DNA of 18,680 nucleotides from DATEMK01 sp035275625 (GTDB lineage Bacteria > Bacteroidota > Bacteroidia > AKYH767-A > OLB10): the NCBI GenBank assembly GCA_035275625.1, contig DATEMK010000351.1:1-18680 (forward strand), in the 5' to 3' direction. Shown one piece after another: positions 1 through 6,485 of the stretch. Both the position numbers and the translations under genes were made by a program. Positions within the stretch are counted from its first letter, which is position 1. Each line of letters begins with the position of its first letter. The notes below the pieces were generated by a model, which saw only the letters and a list, made by a program, of their open reading frames with translations, ran no database searches and was not told the origin of the DNA.

Positions 1-109
1 GGTTACAGAAAAAAGCAATAAGAATAAAATAAGAGATCTGGAGCTTTATGAAAGAGCAAAAAGTATATTCACTGAGAAAGACGGGTTTCTTGAGTGGAAA
101 GTTCTTTAA
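1..109 (+). CDS. 3' end of an unidentified gene (partial)
   Basis: The second reading frame is open from the window edge to a TAA at 107-109. It encodes 35 residues rich in Lys, Glu and Asp, ending in DGFLEWKVL. The composition (ERAKSIFTEKDGFLEW) looks like the soluble C-terminal tail of a real protein rather than random translation, and no other frame is better. There is too little sequence to assign a family. The upstream part lies outside the window. The next 190 bases contain no gene. Confidence 0.5.
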   Translation, partial: VTEKSNKNKIRDLELYERAKSIFTEKDGFLEWKVL

Positions 110-299
110 AAATCATGATTGTCCACCGTTTTTCCCATTATGCTAACCCCTCAAATACGTCATAATCTCCCTATAGGTTACATTTTTTTTACTTAACTTT
201 TCATAAAAAACAAACCTCAGATTTTTTCTCCCTCAATAAGCCATTACAGCATAACCATTTTCCGCCTGCCGTTTCAACAAAAAATTTAAGAACAAAAAA
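110..299. other. Intergenic stretch without recognised gene
   Basis: AT-rich DNA between the partial gene and the 21-bp array. I see no hairpin followed by a T-run, no clear TAnnTTTG promoter and no coding frame with protein-like composition on either strand. The minus-strand frame that is open through the neighbouring array continues to a stop near 201, but this flank has no repeat. Confidence 0.5.
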
Positions 300-614
300 G
301 AGGAGAGAATCAATGCCGTTGATGAGAGAATTCAAAAAAGAGATGTGAGAAACCGTTCCGGAGATGTGAGCATTTAATAAATTGATACGTGCATTCAGGA
401 AAAAGATGCAGGTATTTAAAAAATAGATGCGCACATTCAAAGAAAAGATGTGAGAATTCTTTCCGGAGGTGAGAGAATTCAAAAAAAAGATGTGAGAAAT
501 CATTCCGCACATGTGAGCATTCCGAAAAAAGATATAAGAATTTGTCCCGCAGATACAGGAATTACAAAGAAAGAAGCAGGCATTCATTCCTGCAAAACAG
601 GCATTACCGGTCAT
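300..614. repeat. 21-bp minisatellite, about 15 degenerate units
   Basis: Units start every 21 bp, at 300, 321, 342, 363, 384, 405, 426, 447, 468, 489, 510, 531, 552, 573 and 594, with no indel. Most units start GATGTGAGAATTC or a close variant. The second half of each unit is one of two types: an A-run (units 321, 426, 468, 510, 552) or a TTCCGGA/TTCCGCA-like segment (342, 447, 489, 531, 573). From 447 on the two types alternate, giving a 42-bp higher-order period. Read on the minus strand, one frame stays open for 138 codons as heptapeptides of the NSHIFFL/NAHISGT kind. The plus frame gives DVRIxxK heptads but has internal stops at 375-380 and 417-419. Because 21 is divisible by three and equals two helical turns, coding and structural explanations are both possible. 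Confidence 0.9.
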
Positions 615-715
615 CATCCATTCTTTCCTCCTGTTAAGCTTCGTTTATCCTTTCATCATATAAAACAACATCCTCACCTTACAATTTTAAAACTGTAACA
701 AGGTGCGGCTGACGT

Positions 716-799
716 CCACGAACGGTGCGAACCGAAACTTGTCCGGCATAGAGGCGTAAGCCAGTGCGCCAAGGACAAGCTTTCGGTTGGCGTTCGTGG
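716..799. repeat. Three-tier hairpin / structured intergenic element
   Basis: Nested complementary arms: CCACGAACG (716-724) with CGTTCGTGG (791-799), AACCGAAA (730-737) with TTTCGGTT (781-788), and CTTGTCC (738-744) with GGACAAG (773-779). These total 24 base pairs, interrupted by a 5-against-2-base internal loop and a one-base bulge. The apical part holds a small GGC-GTAA-GCC hairpin (753-762), which as plus-strand RNA would be a GNRA tetraloop. The element could be a mobile palindromic repeat or a folded RNA. It lies downstream of dnaK, beyond the dnaK terminator. No known ncRNA family is recognised. Confidence 0.75.
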
Positions 800-817
800 T
801 GTGCTTTTCTTTGGTTC

Positions 818-841
818 TTTCTTTTGCACAAGCAAAAGAAA
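818..841. repeat. Perfect 10-bp inverted repeat with 4-base loop
   Basis: TTTCTTTTGC (818-827) and GCAAAAGAAA (832-841) are exact reverse complements around ACAA. The similarity continues outward imperfectly (GGTTC on the left, CGAAC on the right). It follows 18 bases after the 716-799 hairpin and probably belongs to the same element. From memory, similar AAAAGAAA-type palindromes are frequent between genes in Bacteroidota genomes, but I cannot verify that here. Confidence 0.65.
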
Positions 842-846
842 CGAAC

Positions 847-880
847 AAAAAAAAGGCTGCCCGCATTTAACGAACAGCCC
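847..880 (-). terminator. Intrinsic terminator of dnaK
   Basis: On the minus strand GGCTG (complement of 875-879) pairs with CAGCC (complement of 855-859) across a 15-base loop, and is followed directly by a run of eight T (complement of 847-854). It lies about 80 bases past the dnaK stop codon. The short stem and long loop make it moderate rather than strong, but the T-run and position fit well. Confidence 0.6.
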
Positions 881-899
881 TTTCATCCTTATGAAAAAA

Positions 900-956
900 A
901 CTAATGACTAATGACTAATAACTAATGACTAATGACTAAATGACTAATGACCAATG
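900..956. repeat. Heptamer array (ACTAATG)8 next to the dnaK stop
   Basis: Eight tandem copies of ACTAATG or one-base variants occupy 900-956. One unit is 8 bp long because of an extra A. The array ends one base before the dnaK stop codon (958-960). In the dnaK reading direction the unit reads CATTAGT, so most units contain TAG, and the 7-bp period moves that stop through all three frames. Confidence 0.9.
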
Positions 957-957
957 C

Positions 958-2889
958 CTACTTCTTATCTTCCTTTACTTCTTCAAAATCAACATCCGTT
1001 ACATTACCATCGTTGCCTGCTTTCGGCTCTTCAGTCGGTGCGCCTTGTGATCCGTCAGCGCCCGGTTGCTGCGGCTGTCCTGCCTGCTGGCCTGCTTTGT
1101 ACATCTCTTCAGATGCTGCCTGCCATGCAGTGTTTAAAGCCGCTAACGCTGTGTCAATGCCCGCAAGGTTTTTACTCTTGTGAGCTTCTTTCAATTCAGA
1201 CAATGCTTTCTGAATATTTTCCTTTTTATCGGGTGAAATCTTGTCACCGTATTCAGTCAGTTGCTTTTCTGTCTGGAAGATCATCGTATCCGCCTGGTTA
1301 ACCTTCTCCACTTCTTCTTTTGCTTTTTTATCAGACTCAGCATTCGCTTCAGCTTCCTGTTTCATTTTCTTAATTTCCGCCTCGCTCAATCCTGAAGAAG
1401 CTTCGATACGTATCTTCTGCTCTTTGCCTGTACCTTTATCTTTTGCGCTTACGTGAAGGATTCCGTTTGCATCAATATCAAACGTCACTTCAATCTGCGG
1501 AACTCCTCTCGGTGCAGGCGGAATGCCGTCAAGATGGAAACGGCCGATAGTGCGGTTACCGTTAGCCATCGGGCGTTCGCCCTGCAGCACGTGAATTTCA
1601 ACAGAAGGCTGGCTGTCAGAAGCTGTGGAGAACACTTCCGATTTCTTGGTAGGAATGGTAGTGTTTGATTCAATCAGTTTGGTCATCACACCGCCCATGG
1701 TTTCAATACCAAGCGAAAGCGGGGTAACATCCAGCAGCAGCACATCTTTTACTTCGCCCGTTAAAACGGCACCCTGTATTCCGGCACCAATAGCAACCAC
1801 TTCATCAGGATTCACACCTTTATGCGGAACTTTTCCAAAAAACTTTTCAACGAGCTGCTGGATAACAGGCATGCGTGTGGAACCTCCTACAAGGATCACT
1901 TCGTCAATATCACCGGTCTTTAAACCTGCATCGCTCAATGCTTTTTTGCAGGGCTCAAGCGAACGCTGGATAAGATCGTCACACATCTGTTCAAACTTTG
2001 CGCGTGTGAGTTTCTTAACAAGGTGTTTCGGCACACCGTCAACCGGCATAATGTAAGGCAGGTTGATTTCTGTTTCCGTGGAGCTGGATAATTCTATCTT
2101 GGCTTTTTCGGCAGCTTCTTTTAAGCGTTGCAATGCCATCGGGTCTTTTCTTAAATCAAGGCCCTCATCTTTTTTAAATTCATCAGCGAGCCATTCAATC
2201 ACACGATGATCGAAATCATCACCGCCAAGGTGCGTATCACCATTGGTAGATTTTACTTCGAACACGCCTTCGCCTAATTCAAGAATGGAAATATCGAATG
2301 TACCTCCGCCCAGGTCAAACACGGCAATCTTTTCGTCTTTATGCTTTTTGTCGAGGCCATAAGCAAGAGCGGCTGCGGTAGGCTCGTTTATGATACGCAG
2401 CACTTTTAATCCGGCAATCTCACCGGCTTCTTTTGTAGCCTGGCGCTGAGAGTCATTAAAATATGCAGGCACGGTAATAACCGCTTCCGTTACTTCACTG
2501 CCGAGATAATCTTCTGCAGTTTTTTTCATTTTCTGAAGGACGATAGCTGAAATTTCCTGCGGTGTATAATTTCGGTCACCGATTTTTATCCGTGCCGAAT
2601 TGCCATCACCGCTGACCACTTCATAAGGCACGCGTTTGATTTCTTCCGTTACTTCATTCATATTATGCCCCATGAACCGTTTGATGGAAGCAACGGTCTT
2701 TTTGGGATTGGTAATAGCCTGCCGTTTTGCAGGATCGCCAACTTTGCGTTCGCCATTATCCAGGAACGCTACGATGGAAGGCGTAGTGCGTCTTCCTTCG
2801 CTGTTAGGAATAACAACAGGTTCGTTGCCTTCCATAACAGCAACGCAGGAATTGGTGGTTCCAAGATCTATTCCGATTACTTTTCTCAT
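958..2889 (-). CDS. dnaK: Molecular chaperone DnaK (Hsp70)
   Basis: ATP-dependent cytosolic chaperone that binds exposed hydrophobic peptides and cycles with DnaJ and GrpE. The 643-residue length is normal. The N-terminal ATPase shows the phosphate-1 motif GIDLGTTNSCVAV (residues 6-18), NEPTAAALAYG (168-178), phosphate-2 FDLGGGTFDIS (191-201) and the adenosine-site VGGSTRMP (334-341). The interdomain linker is VLLLDVTPLSL (383-393), followed by the beta substrate-binding domain (about 394-500), the helical lid, a Gln/Gly/Pro-rich tail and the terminal DVDFEEVKEDKK, a Bacteroidota-like form of the conserved Hsp70 EEV tail. The ATG start gives the canonical MRKVIGIDLGTT. No grpE or dnaJ is adjacent. 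A terminator and heptamer array lie downstream. I saw no clear heat-shock operator such as CIRCE upstream. Confidence 0.99.
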   Translation of the reverse strand: MRKVIGIDLGTTNSCVAVMEGNEPVVIPNSEGRRTTPSIVAFLDNGERKVGDPAKRQAITNPKKTVASIKRFMGHNMNEVTEEIKRVPYEVVSGDGNSARIKIGDRNYTPQEISAIVLQKMKKTAEDYLGSEVTEAVITVPAYFNDSQRQATKEAGEIAGLKVLRIINEPTAAALAYGLDKKHKDEKIAVFDLGGGTFDISILELGEGVFEVKSTNGDTHLGGDDFDHRVIEWLADEFKKDEGLDLRKDPMALQRLKEAAEKAKIELSSSTETEINLPYIMPVDGVPKHLVKKLTRAKFEQMCDDLIQRSLEPCKKALSDAGLKTGDIDEVILVGGSTRMPVIQQLVEKFFGKVPHKGVNPDEVVAIGAGIQGAVLTGEVKDVLLLDVTPLSLGIETMGGVMTKLIESNTTIPTKKSEVFSTASDSQPSVEIHVLQGERPMANGNRTIGRFHLDGIPPAPRGVPQIEVTFDIDANGILHVSAKDKGTGKEQKIRIEASSGLSEAEIKKMKQEAEANAESDKKAKEEVEKVNQADTMIFQTEKQLTEYGDKISPDKKENIQKALSELKEAHKSKNLAGIDTALAALNTAWQAASEEMYKAGQQAGQPQQPGADGSQGAPTEEPKAGNDGNVTDVDFEEVKEDKK

Positions 2890-3060
2890 ATTCTATTTGT
2901 ATTTTTAGTTTTTATTTAAAATGCTTTTTTACAGGCAGTCAATGAATATGCCAACAGGAATTTAAAGCAATAATGACATATTAAAATGACTTTGTTAATC
3001 CTTTAAGCGGGCCGGTGACAAAAAGACAGGTTTTGTTTAAAAATGGATGGTGGGATATTA

Positions 3061-3130
3061 ATTGTTAAATTGTTATACTGTTATATTGTTGGGATCGGGT
3101 TATGATAATTCAACAATATAACAATTCAAC
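3061..3130. repeat. Inverted pair of octamer arrays (hairpin)
   Basis: The left array has four 8-bp units from 3061 to 3092 (ATTGTTAA, ATTGTTAT, ACTGTTAT, ATTGTTGG). The right array has three units from 3107 to 3130 (AATTCAAC, AATATAAC, AATTCAAC). They are reverse complements of one another. The best core is GTTATATTGTTG (3080-3091) with CAACAATATAAC (3111-3122), 12 bp around a 19-base loop. It ends two bases before the stop codon of the minus-strand lipoprotein gene. It could act as a 3' hairpin for that gene, but it is AT-rich and lacks a proper T-run. Confidence 0.8.
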
Positions 3131-3132
3131 AG

Positions 3133-4152
3133 TTAAAACAAAACAAACTGAAGATCCCCTGTGATGCTCCCCTCTATTAATGAATCCTTAGAGATCGGGT
3201 TCATCTCAAAATTTCTGAAATACTGTTTTAACCTGCTCGAAAAGATTCCTAATCCCTCATCAATATTCGTATATTGAGGGATATTCTGGTTAACACCTGT
3301 GGGGGGTTTATTTACCTGGATGTAAGTATAAAATTCATTAGATGCCACAGTGAAAATAAAATCAAGGGTTCCGATTCTTCTTTCTACACTGGGATTAGGC
3401 GATACATTTTGTTTCACAAAATTGTAAAAATCATCTTTGGAAACTGTTTGTGTCAAATGCTGGGATTCGTCATTATTCTCAAGTACCAGTTGTTCCGGAA
3501 GTACCCAGTCAATTTGTTTCGGCTGAATATCTGACTGGTTTGAAAGGTTGACCTCATCATAATGAAAGCGGATGGTTAATTGATAATCTATTCCTTCAGG
3601 AACACTGTTATACCTGATAATATAACTTTGTCCCTGGTACCAGTTAACCTGGAAAGGCGGGTTTACATATGGATTAGGAGTGGTCATAAAGATGCTGTCA
3701 ACAACATTAGTTTCGGCTGTCACTGTCTTACCCGTTTCCCTGTTATAAATGACGAGCCTGTAGTCACTTTCCTGTACGAGCTTTTCATTTCCGTTTGTCC
3801 TGTATAAGATATTTGGTGTGGTGGCAAAGGTTCCCGGTTCCTTTGGAATGCTTGAATCCCTGGTTAAGTATAAAGTTTTTAAAACAGAACCGGAAGAGTT
3901 GATTTGTTCCATCTTCACGTCAAGTATATCAGGATAGTTAATAGAGTCAGGCTGCTGCGCCATTGTGTATGCATTTCCATCGCCAAGGAAAGCTTTGTTA
4001 ATGCGCACCCAGTGAATGGTGTCAGATGCGTTCAGCAAACCATAAACAATCATTGTTTCTTTATAGGGAGCTGTTACATCAAAATCCGTTTTACAGGTAG
4101 TAAAAACTGTTATTATAAGGATGTAAAAGATCGCTGTGCAAAATCGCTTCAT
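3133..4152 (-). CDS. Outer-membrane-type lipoprotein, DUF4249-like
   Basis: 339 residues from the ATG at 4152. This start gives a clean lipoprotein signal: MKRFCTAIFYILIITVFTTC, with lipobox FTTC and the acylated Cys at residue 20. A longer in-frame start reaching 4374 would overlap the divergent gene and replace the signal with Lys-rich sequence, so it is rejected. The mature part is beta-rich. Its beginning (FDVTAPYKETMIVYGLLN, then strands describing a modified or bound product) resembles the DUF4249 family of Bacteroidota lipoproteins. That assignment is by eye and moderate at best. It probably sits in the outer membrane or periplasmic leaflet. There is no TonB-dependent receptor next to it, so no nutrient-uptake role can be claimed. 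A TACTTTTG box lies upstream of the start. Confidence 0.8.
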   Translation of the reverse strand: MKRFCTAIFYILIITVFTTCKTDFDVTAPYKETMIVYGLLNASDTIHWVRINKAFLGDGNAYTMAQQPDSINYPDILDVKMEQINSSGSVLKTLYLTRDSSIPKEPGTFATTPNILYRTNGNEKLVQESDYRLVIYNRETGKTVTAETNVVDSIFMTTPNPYVNPPFQVNWYQGQSYIIRYNSVPEGIDYQLTIRFHYDEVNLSNQSDIQPKQIDWVLPEQLVLENNDESQHLTQTVSKDDFYNFVKQNVSPNPSVERRIGTLDFIFTVASNEFYTYIQVNKPPTGVNQNIPQYTNIDEGLGIFSSRLKQYFRNFEMNPISKDSLIEGSITGDLQFVLF

Positions 4153-4175
4153 AAGTTTTTCAAAATTTAATTGTT

Positions 4176-4183
4176 CAAAAGTA
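4176..4183 (-). promoter_or_regulatory. Candidate -7 box for the lipoprotein gene
   Basis: On the minus strand the sequence is TACTTTTG, an exact match to the Bacteroidota -7 consensus TAnnTTTG, 23 bases before the chosen ATG at 4152. No convincing TTG -33 element is seen at the expected distance, so only half of the promoter is supported. Confidence 0.4.
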
Positions 4184-4217
4184 TAGAAATCTGCGGAATC
4201 GTGAACTTTTATTTTTC

Positions 4218-4225
4218 TAATTTTG
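4218..4225 (+). promoter_or_regulatory. Candidate -7 box for the ConA-like secreted protein
   Basis: TAATTTTG matches TAnnTTTG and points away from the minus-strand box at 4176-4183. If used, transcription would begin around 4230. That rules out the TTG at 4223 as a start codon and leaves GTG 4241 or TTG 4250 with a very short leader. No clear -33 TTG is seen. Confidence 0.4.
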
Positions 4226-4240
4226 AAGCAACACAAAAAT

Positions 4241-5446
4241 GTGATACGCTTGAAAAAACAGGATTTTTTCCTTTTAATTTTTTTCTTTTTGGCGGTAGCT
4301 GTCTTTAAAGCCAATGGCCAGCTCGTAAAAGAAAAATTTGATAAGCTCAACCTGAGTGAAAATTTTGACAGCACAAACAGCTACTGGACTACCCTTGCAA
4401 ATGCTGAAAATCTATTTATTGTCCAGGAAGGAGAATATATTCTAAACCGGAAATCGCCCGTTTCTCCCTATGCAATCATGGCGGACTATGAGAATAACCT
4501 GGGCACCTTCAGGCTGGTTACCTCCATCAAGCTCGAAAAATCGGTGAATGATGATGGCTCAGCCGGAATTATTTTTATGGCTCAGCCGGGCGGAGCAGGA
4601 GGTTTTATTTTTGAGATCAATAAATTAAAGCAATACCGTGTCCGGCAAATTGCTGGCGGCTCCTATAAATATATTACAGGAGACGCGAAAACAGCAGGCT
4701 GGCTCAATTCAAAATTTATAAATGAAACCAATTCATACAACCTGGTAGAAATTAAAACATCTGAACGCAATTATGATATAAGCCTGAACAATAACTTCCT
4801 TCTTTCTTTTTCGGAAATTGAATATAAGTCAGGCAGAATGGGGATTGTAATTGGTGCGGGAACCAAAGCGAGGGTTGATTTCCTGTATTTATTTTCCACC
4901 AGCAAAGGCACTGAATCAACAGCATTAATTGAAGCCGGCAATGAAACACCGGCACAAAAGGAACAGGCAGGCCCTGATATAATTGAGCTGACTGAGTCTA
5001 TCATCAAGCTAAAAACCCAGATCAACAAACTTACTGATCAAAATGAAGACTTGCACAAAACACTTGAAGCTATGAAAGGAGATGATGAGGAAGCGGAAAA
5101 TGAAAAGAAAAATTTAAAGAACACTATTAAAGAATTGCAATCTTCAATGAGCAAATCAGCTGCGTCCTATGATTCGCTGTTAAAAGTGAATAATCAATTG
5201 CTGAAATATAAAGAAATGGTTGCGGGCAATGAAAACTCCGACCTCATCATCACACTTTCAAAAACAGTGAAGACAGAAAAAGAAGCGAATGAACTGCTGA
5301 GAAAACAAAATAAAGAATTGACAGACTCGCTTTCCATTCTTTCAAAAAACAATAAGTCTAATACCCCCGTGCAGGAAATAAAACCTGAAGTCAAACCCAA
5401 ACAATCTACCGACAAGGGATTTGTTTTACCGAAAGAGGGGAATTGA
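4241..5446 (+). CDS. Secreted ConA-like jelly-roll protein with C-terminal coiled coil
   Basis: About 401 residues, function unknown. No ATG is available. Candidate starts are TTG 4223, GTG 4241 and TTG 4250. I chose GTG because the candidate promoter overlaps 4223. TTG 4250 would give the equally good signal peptide start MKKQDFFLLIFFFLAVAVFKANG. After cleavage near residue 27, residues about 35-220 read as a beta-sandwich: NFDSTNSYW, SAGIIFMAQPGG, GFIFEINKLKQYRV, GRMGIVIGAG. This is like the ConA/LamG or 3-keto-disaccharide hydrolase (DUF1080) fold, although no catalytic residues can be named. Residues about 246-375 are Lys/Glu/Leu/Asn-rich coiled coil, and a Pro/Lys tail ends the protein. 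Likely periplasmic or surface-located; the partner is unknown. Confidence 0.8.
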   Translation: MIRLKKQDFFLLIFFFLAVAVFKANGQLVKEKFDKLNLSENFDSTNSYWTTLANAENLFIVQEGEYILNRKSPVSPYAIMADYENNLGTFRLVTSIKLEKSVNDDGSAGIIFMAQPGGAGGFIFEINKLKQYRVRQIAGGSYKYITGDAKTAGWLNSKFINETNSYNLVEIKTSERNYDISLNNNFLLSFSEIEYKSGRMGIVIGAGTKARVDFLYLFSTSKGTESTALIEAGNETPAQKEQAGPDIIELTESIIKLKTQINKLTDQNEDLHKTLEAMKGDDEEAENEKKNLKNTIKELQSSMSKSAASYDSLLKVNNQLLKYKEMVAGNENSDLIITLSKTVKTEKEANELLRKQNKELTDSLSILSKNNKSNTPVQEIKPEVKPKQSTDKGFVLPKEGN

Positions 5447-5455
5447 AGATTGGTT

Positions 5456-5592
5456 AATCAGGTAATCAGGTAATTAGTTAATACGATTAAACATTTAACT
5501 TTTAAGAAAAATAATCGCAATTCAAATCGAATTAATAAATAGACTTCACATCTCTCATTTACCTAATTACCTAATTACCCAATTACCAAATC
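5456..5592. repeat. Second inverted pair of octamer arrays, flanking the panB leader
   Basis: The left array starts ten bases after the stop codon of the previous gene: AATCAGGT (5456-5463), AATCAGGT (5464-5471), AATTAGTT (5472-5479). The right array lies just before panB: ACCTAATT (5561-5568), ACCTAATT (5569-5576), ACCCAATT (5577-5584), ACCAAATC (5585-5592). Left and right are near reverse complements about 80 bases apart and could form a long hairpin enclosing the spacer. The left units contain TAA or TAG across unit junctions. The architecture is the same as at 3061-3130 but with a different unit sequence. Confidence 0.8.
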
Positions 5593-5608
5593 CTCAAATT
5601 AAAGAAAA

Positions 5609-6424
5609 ATGTCTATCCACGCTGATGTAAAAAAAATAACCACTCACACGCTCCAGGAAATGAAGCGAAGAGGTGAAAAAATTTCGATGCTTACCGCTTA
5701 TGATTTCAGCATGGCGCGAATTATTGATGATGCAGGAATTGACATTATTCTTGTAGGAGATTCAGCCTCTAACGTAATGGCAGGACATGAAACCACGTTG
5801 CCCATAACGCTTGACCAGATGATTTATCATGCGTCCTCCGTGGTAAGGGCTGTTTCACGGGCATTGGTGGTAGTGGATCTTCCGTTCGGGTCCTACCAGG
5901 GAAATTCAAAAGAGGCATTGAATACTTCTATACGCATCATGAAAGAATCCGGTGGGCACGCTGTAAAATTAGAAGGCGGAAAACAAGTTAAAGAATCCAT
6001 CGAACGGATATTAACGGCAGGTGTACCCGTAATGGGACATTTAGGATTGACTCCTCAATCTATTTACAAATTCGGAACGTACGTGGTGCGGGCTAAAGAA
6101 AAAGAAGAAGCAGAGCGCCTGGTAGAAGATGCGTTGCTTCTTGAAGACATCGGCTGTTTTGCCATCGTGCTTGAAAAAATTCCCGCACAGCTTGCCAAAG
6201 AAGTTTCCGAAAAAGTAAAGATTCCGATCATTGGAATTGGTGCCGGACGTTTTACAGACGGACAGGTTTTAGTGCTTCATGATATGCTCGGAATTACCAA
6301 AGAGTTTTCACCGCGTTTTCTCAGGCGTTACCTCAATTTATACGACCAGGTAAAAACTGCAACTGAAAAATATATCCAGGATGTAAAGAAGCGGGATTTT
6401 CCAAATGAGAAAGAACAGTATTGA
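5609..6424 (+). CDS. panB: 3-methyl-2-oxobutanoate hydroxymethyltransferase (PanB)
   Basis: Catalyses the first committed step of pantothenate (vitamin B5/CoA) synthesis: transfer of a hydroxymethyl group from 5,10-methylene-tetrahydrofolate to 2-oxoisovalerate, giving ketopantoate. The 271-residue length is typical. Conserved segments in order: MLTAYDFSMARIIDDAGID (residues 27-45), VGDSASNVMAGHETTLPIT (49-67), VVVDLPFGSY (87-96), KLEGG (120-124), GHLGLTPQS (143-151) and the catalytic-site LEKIPAQLA (188-196). By family knowledge, Asp51, Asp90 and Glu122 correspond to the Mg2+ ligands and Glu189 to the catalytic base. Cytosolic TIM barrel, decameric in studied members. panC and panD are not adjacent. 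The ATG follows an A-rich stretch instead of a Shine-Dalgarno sequence. The stop codon lies inside a heptamer array. Confidence 0.98.
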   Translation: MSIHADVKKITTHTLQEMKRRGEKISMLTAYDFSMARIIDDAGIDIILVGDSASNVMAGHETTLPITLDQMIYHASSVVRAVSRALVVVDLPFGSYQGNSKEALNTSIRIMKESGGHAVKLEGGKQVKESIERILTAGVPVMGHLGLTPQSIYKFGTYVVRAKEKEEAERLVEDALLLEDIGCFAIVLEKIPAQLAKEVSEKVKIPIIGIGAGRFTDGQVLVLHDMLGITKEFSPRFLRRYLNLYDQVKTATEKYIQDVKKRDFPNEKEQY

Positions 6425-6485
6425 TTTACGATTTACGATTTACGATTTATGATTTTAGATTTTAGGTTTTAGATTTTAGATTTCT
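6423..6485 (+). repeat. Heptamer array (GATTTAC/GATTTTA)9 filling the panB-rlu gap
   Basis: Nine uninterrupted 7-bp units: GATTTAC three times, GATTTAT, GATTTTA twice, GGTTTTA, GATTTTA, GATTTCT. The first unit supplies the last two bases of the panB TGA stop, and the last unit ends on the first base of the TTG start of the next gene, so the array fills the spacer completely. From 6444 on, TAG or TGA occurs at almost every unit junction and shifts through the three frames. Confidence 0.92.

Noticed and set aside
300..614. CRISPR array
   Set aside because: Units are contiguous 21-bp direct repeats without unique spacers, and there are no cas genes.
201..617. Minus-strand 138-codon ORF as a real gene
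   Set aside because: Its openness follows from a 21-bp repeat whose period is divisible by three, and its composition (Phe, Asn, Cys heptads) is unlike normal proteins. It is kept as a question in the findings and not called as a CDS.
450..698. Plus-strand 82-codon ORF within the same array
   Set aside because: It covers only part of the array, the same frame has stops further upstream, and the translation after 600 is unlike the repeat. No independent support.
4153..4374. Longer start for the lipoprotein gene (to 4374)
   Set aside because: It would overlap the divergent gene and bury the lipobox signal peptide behind 74 Lys-rich residues.
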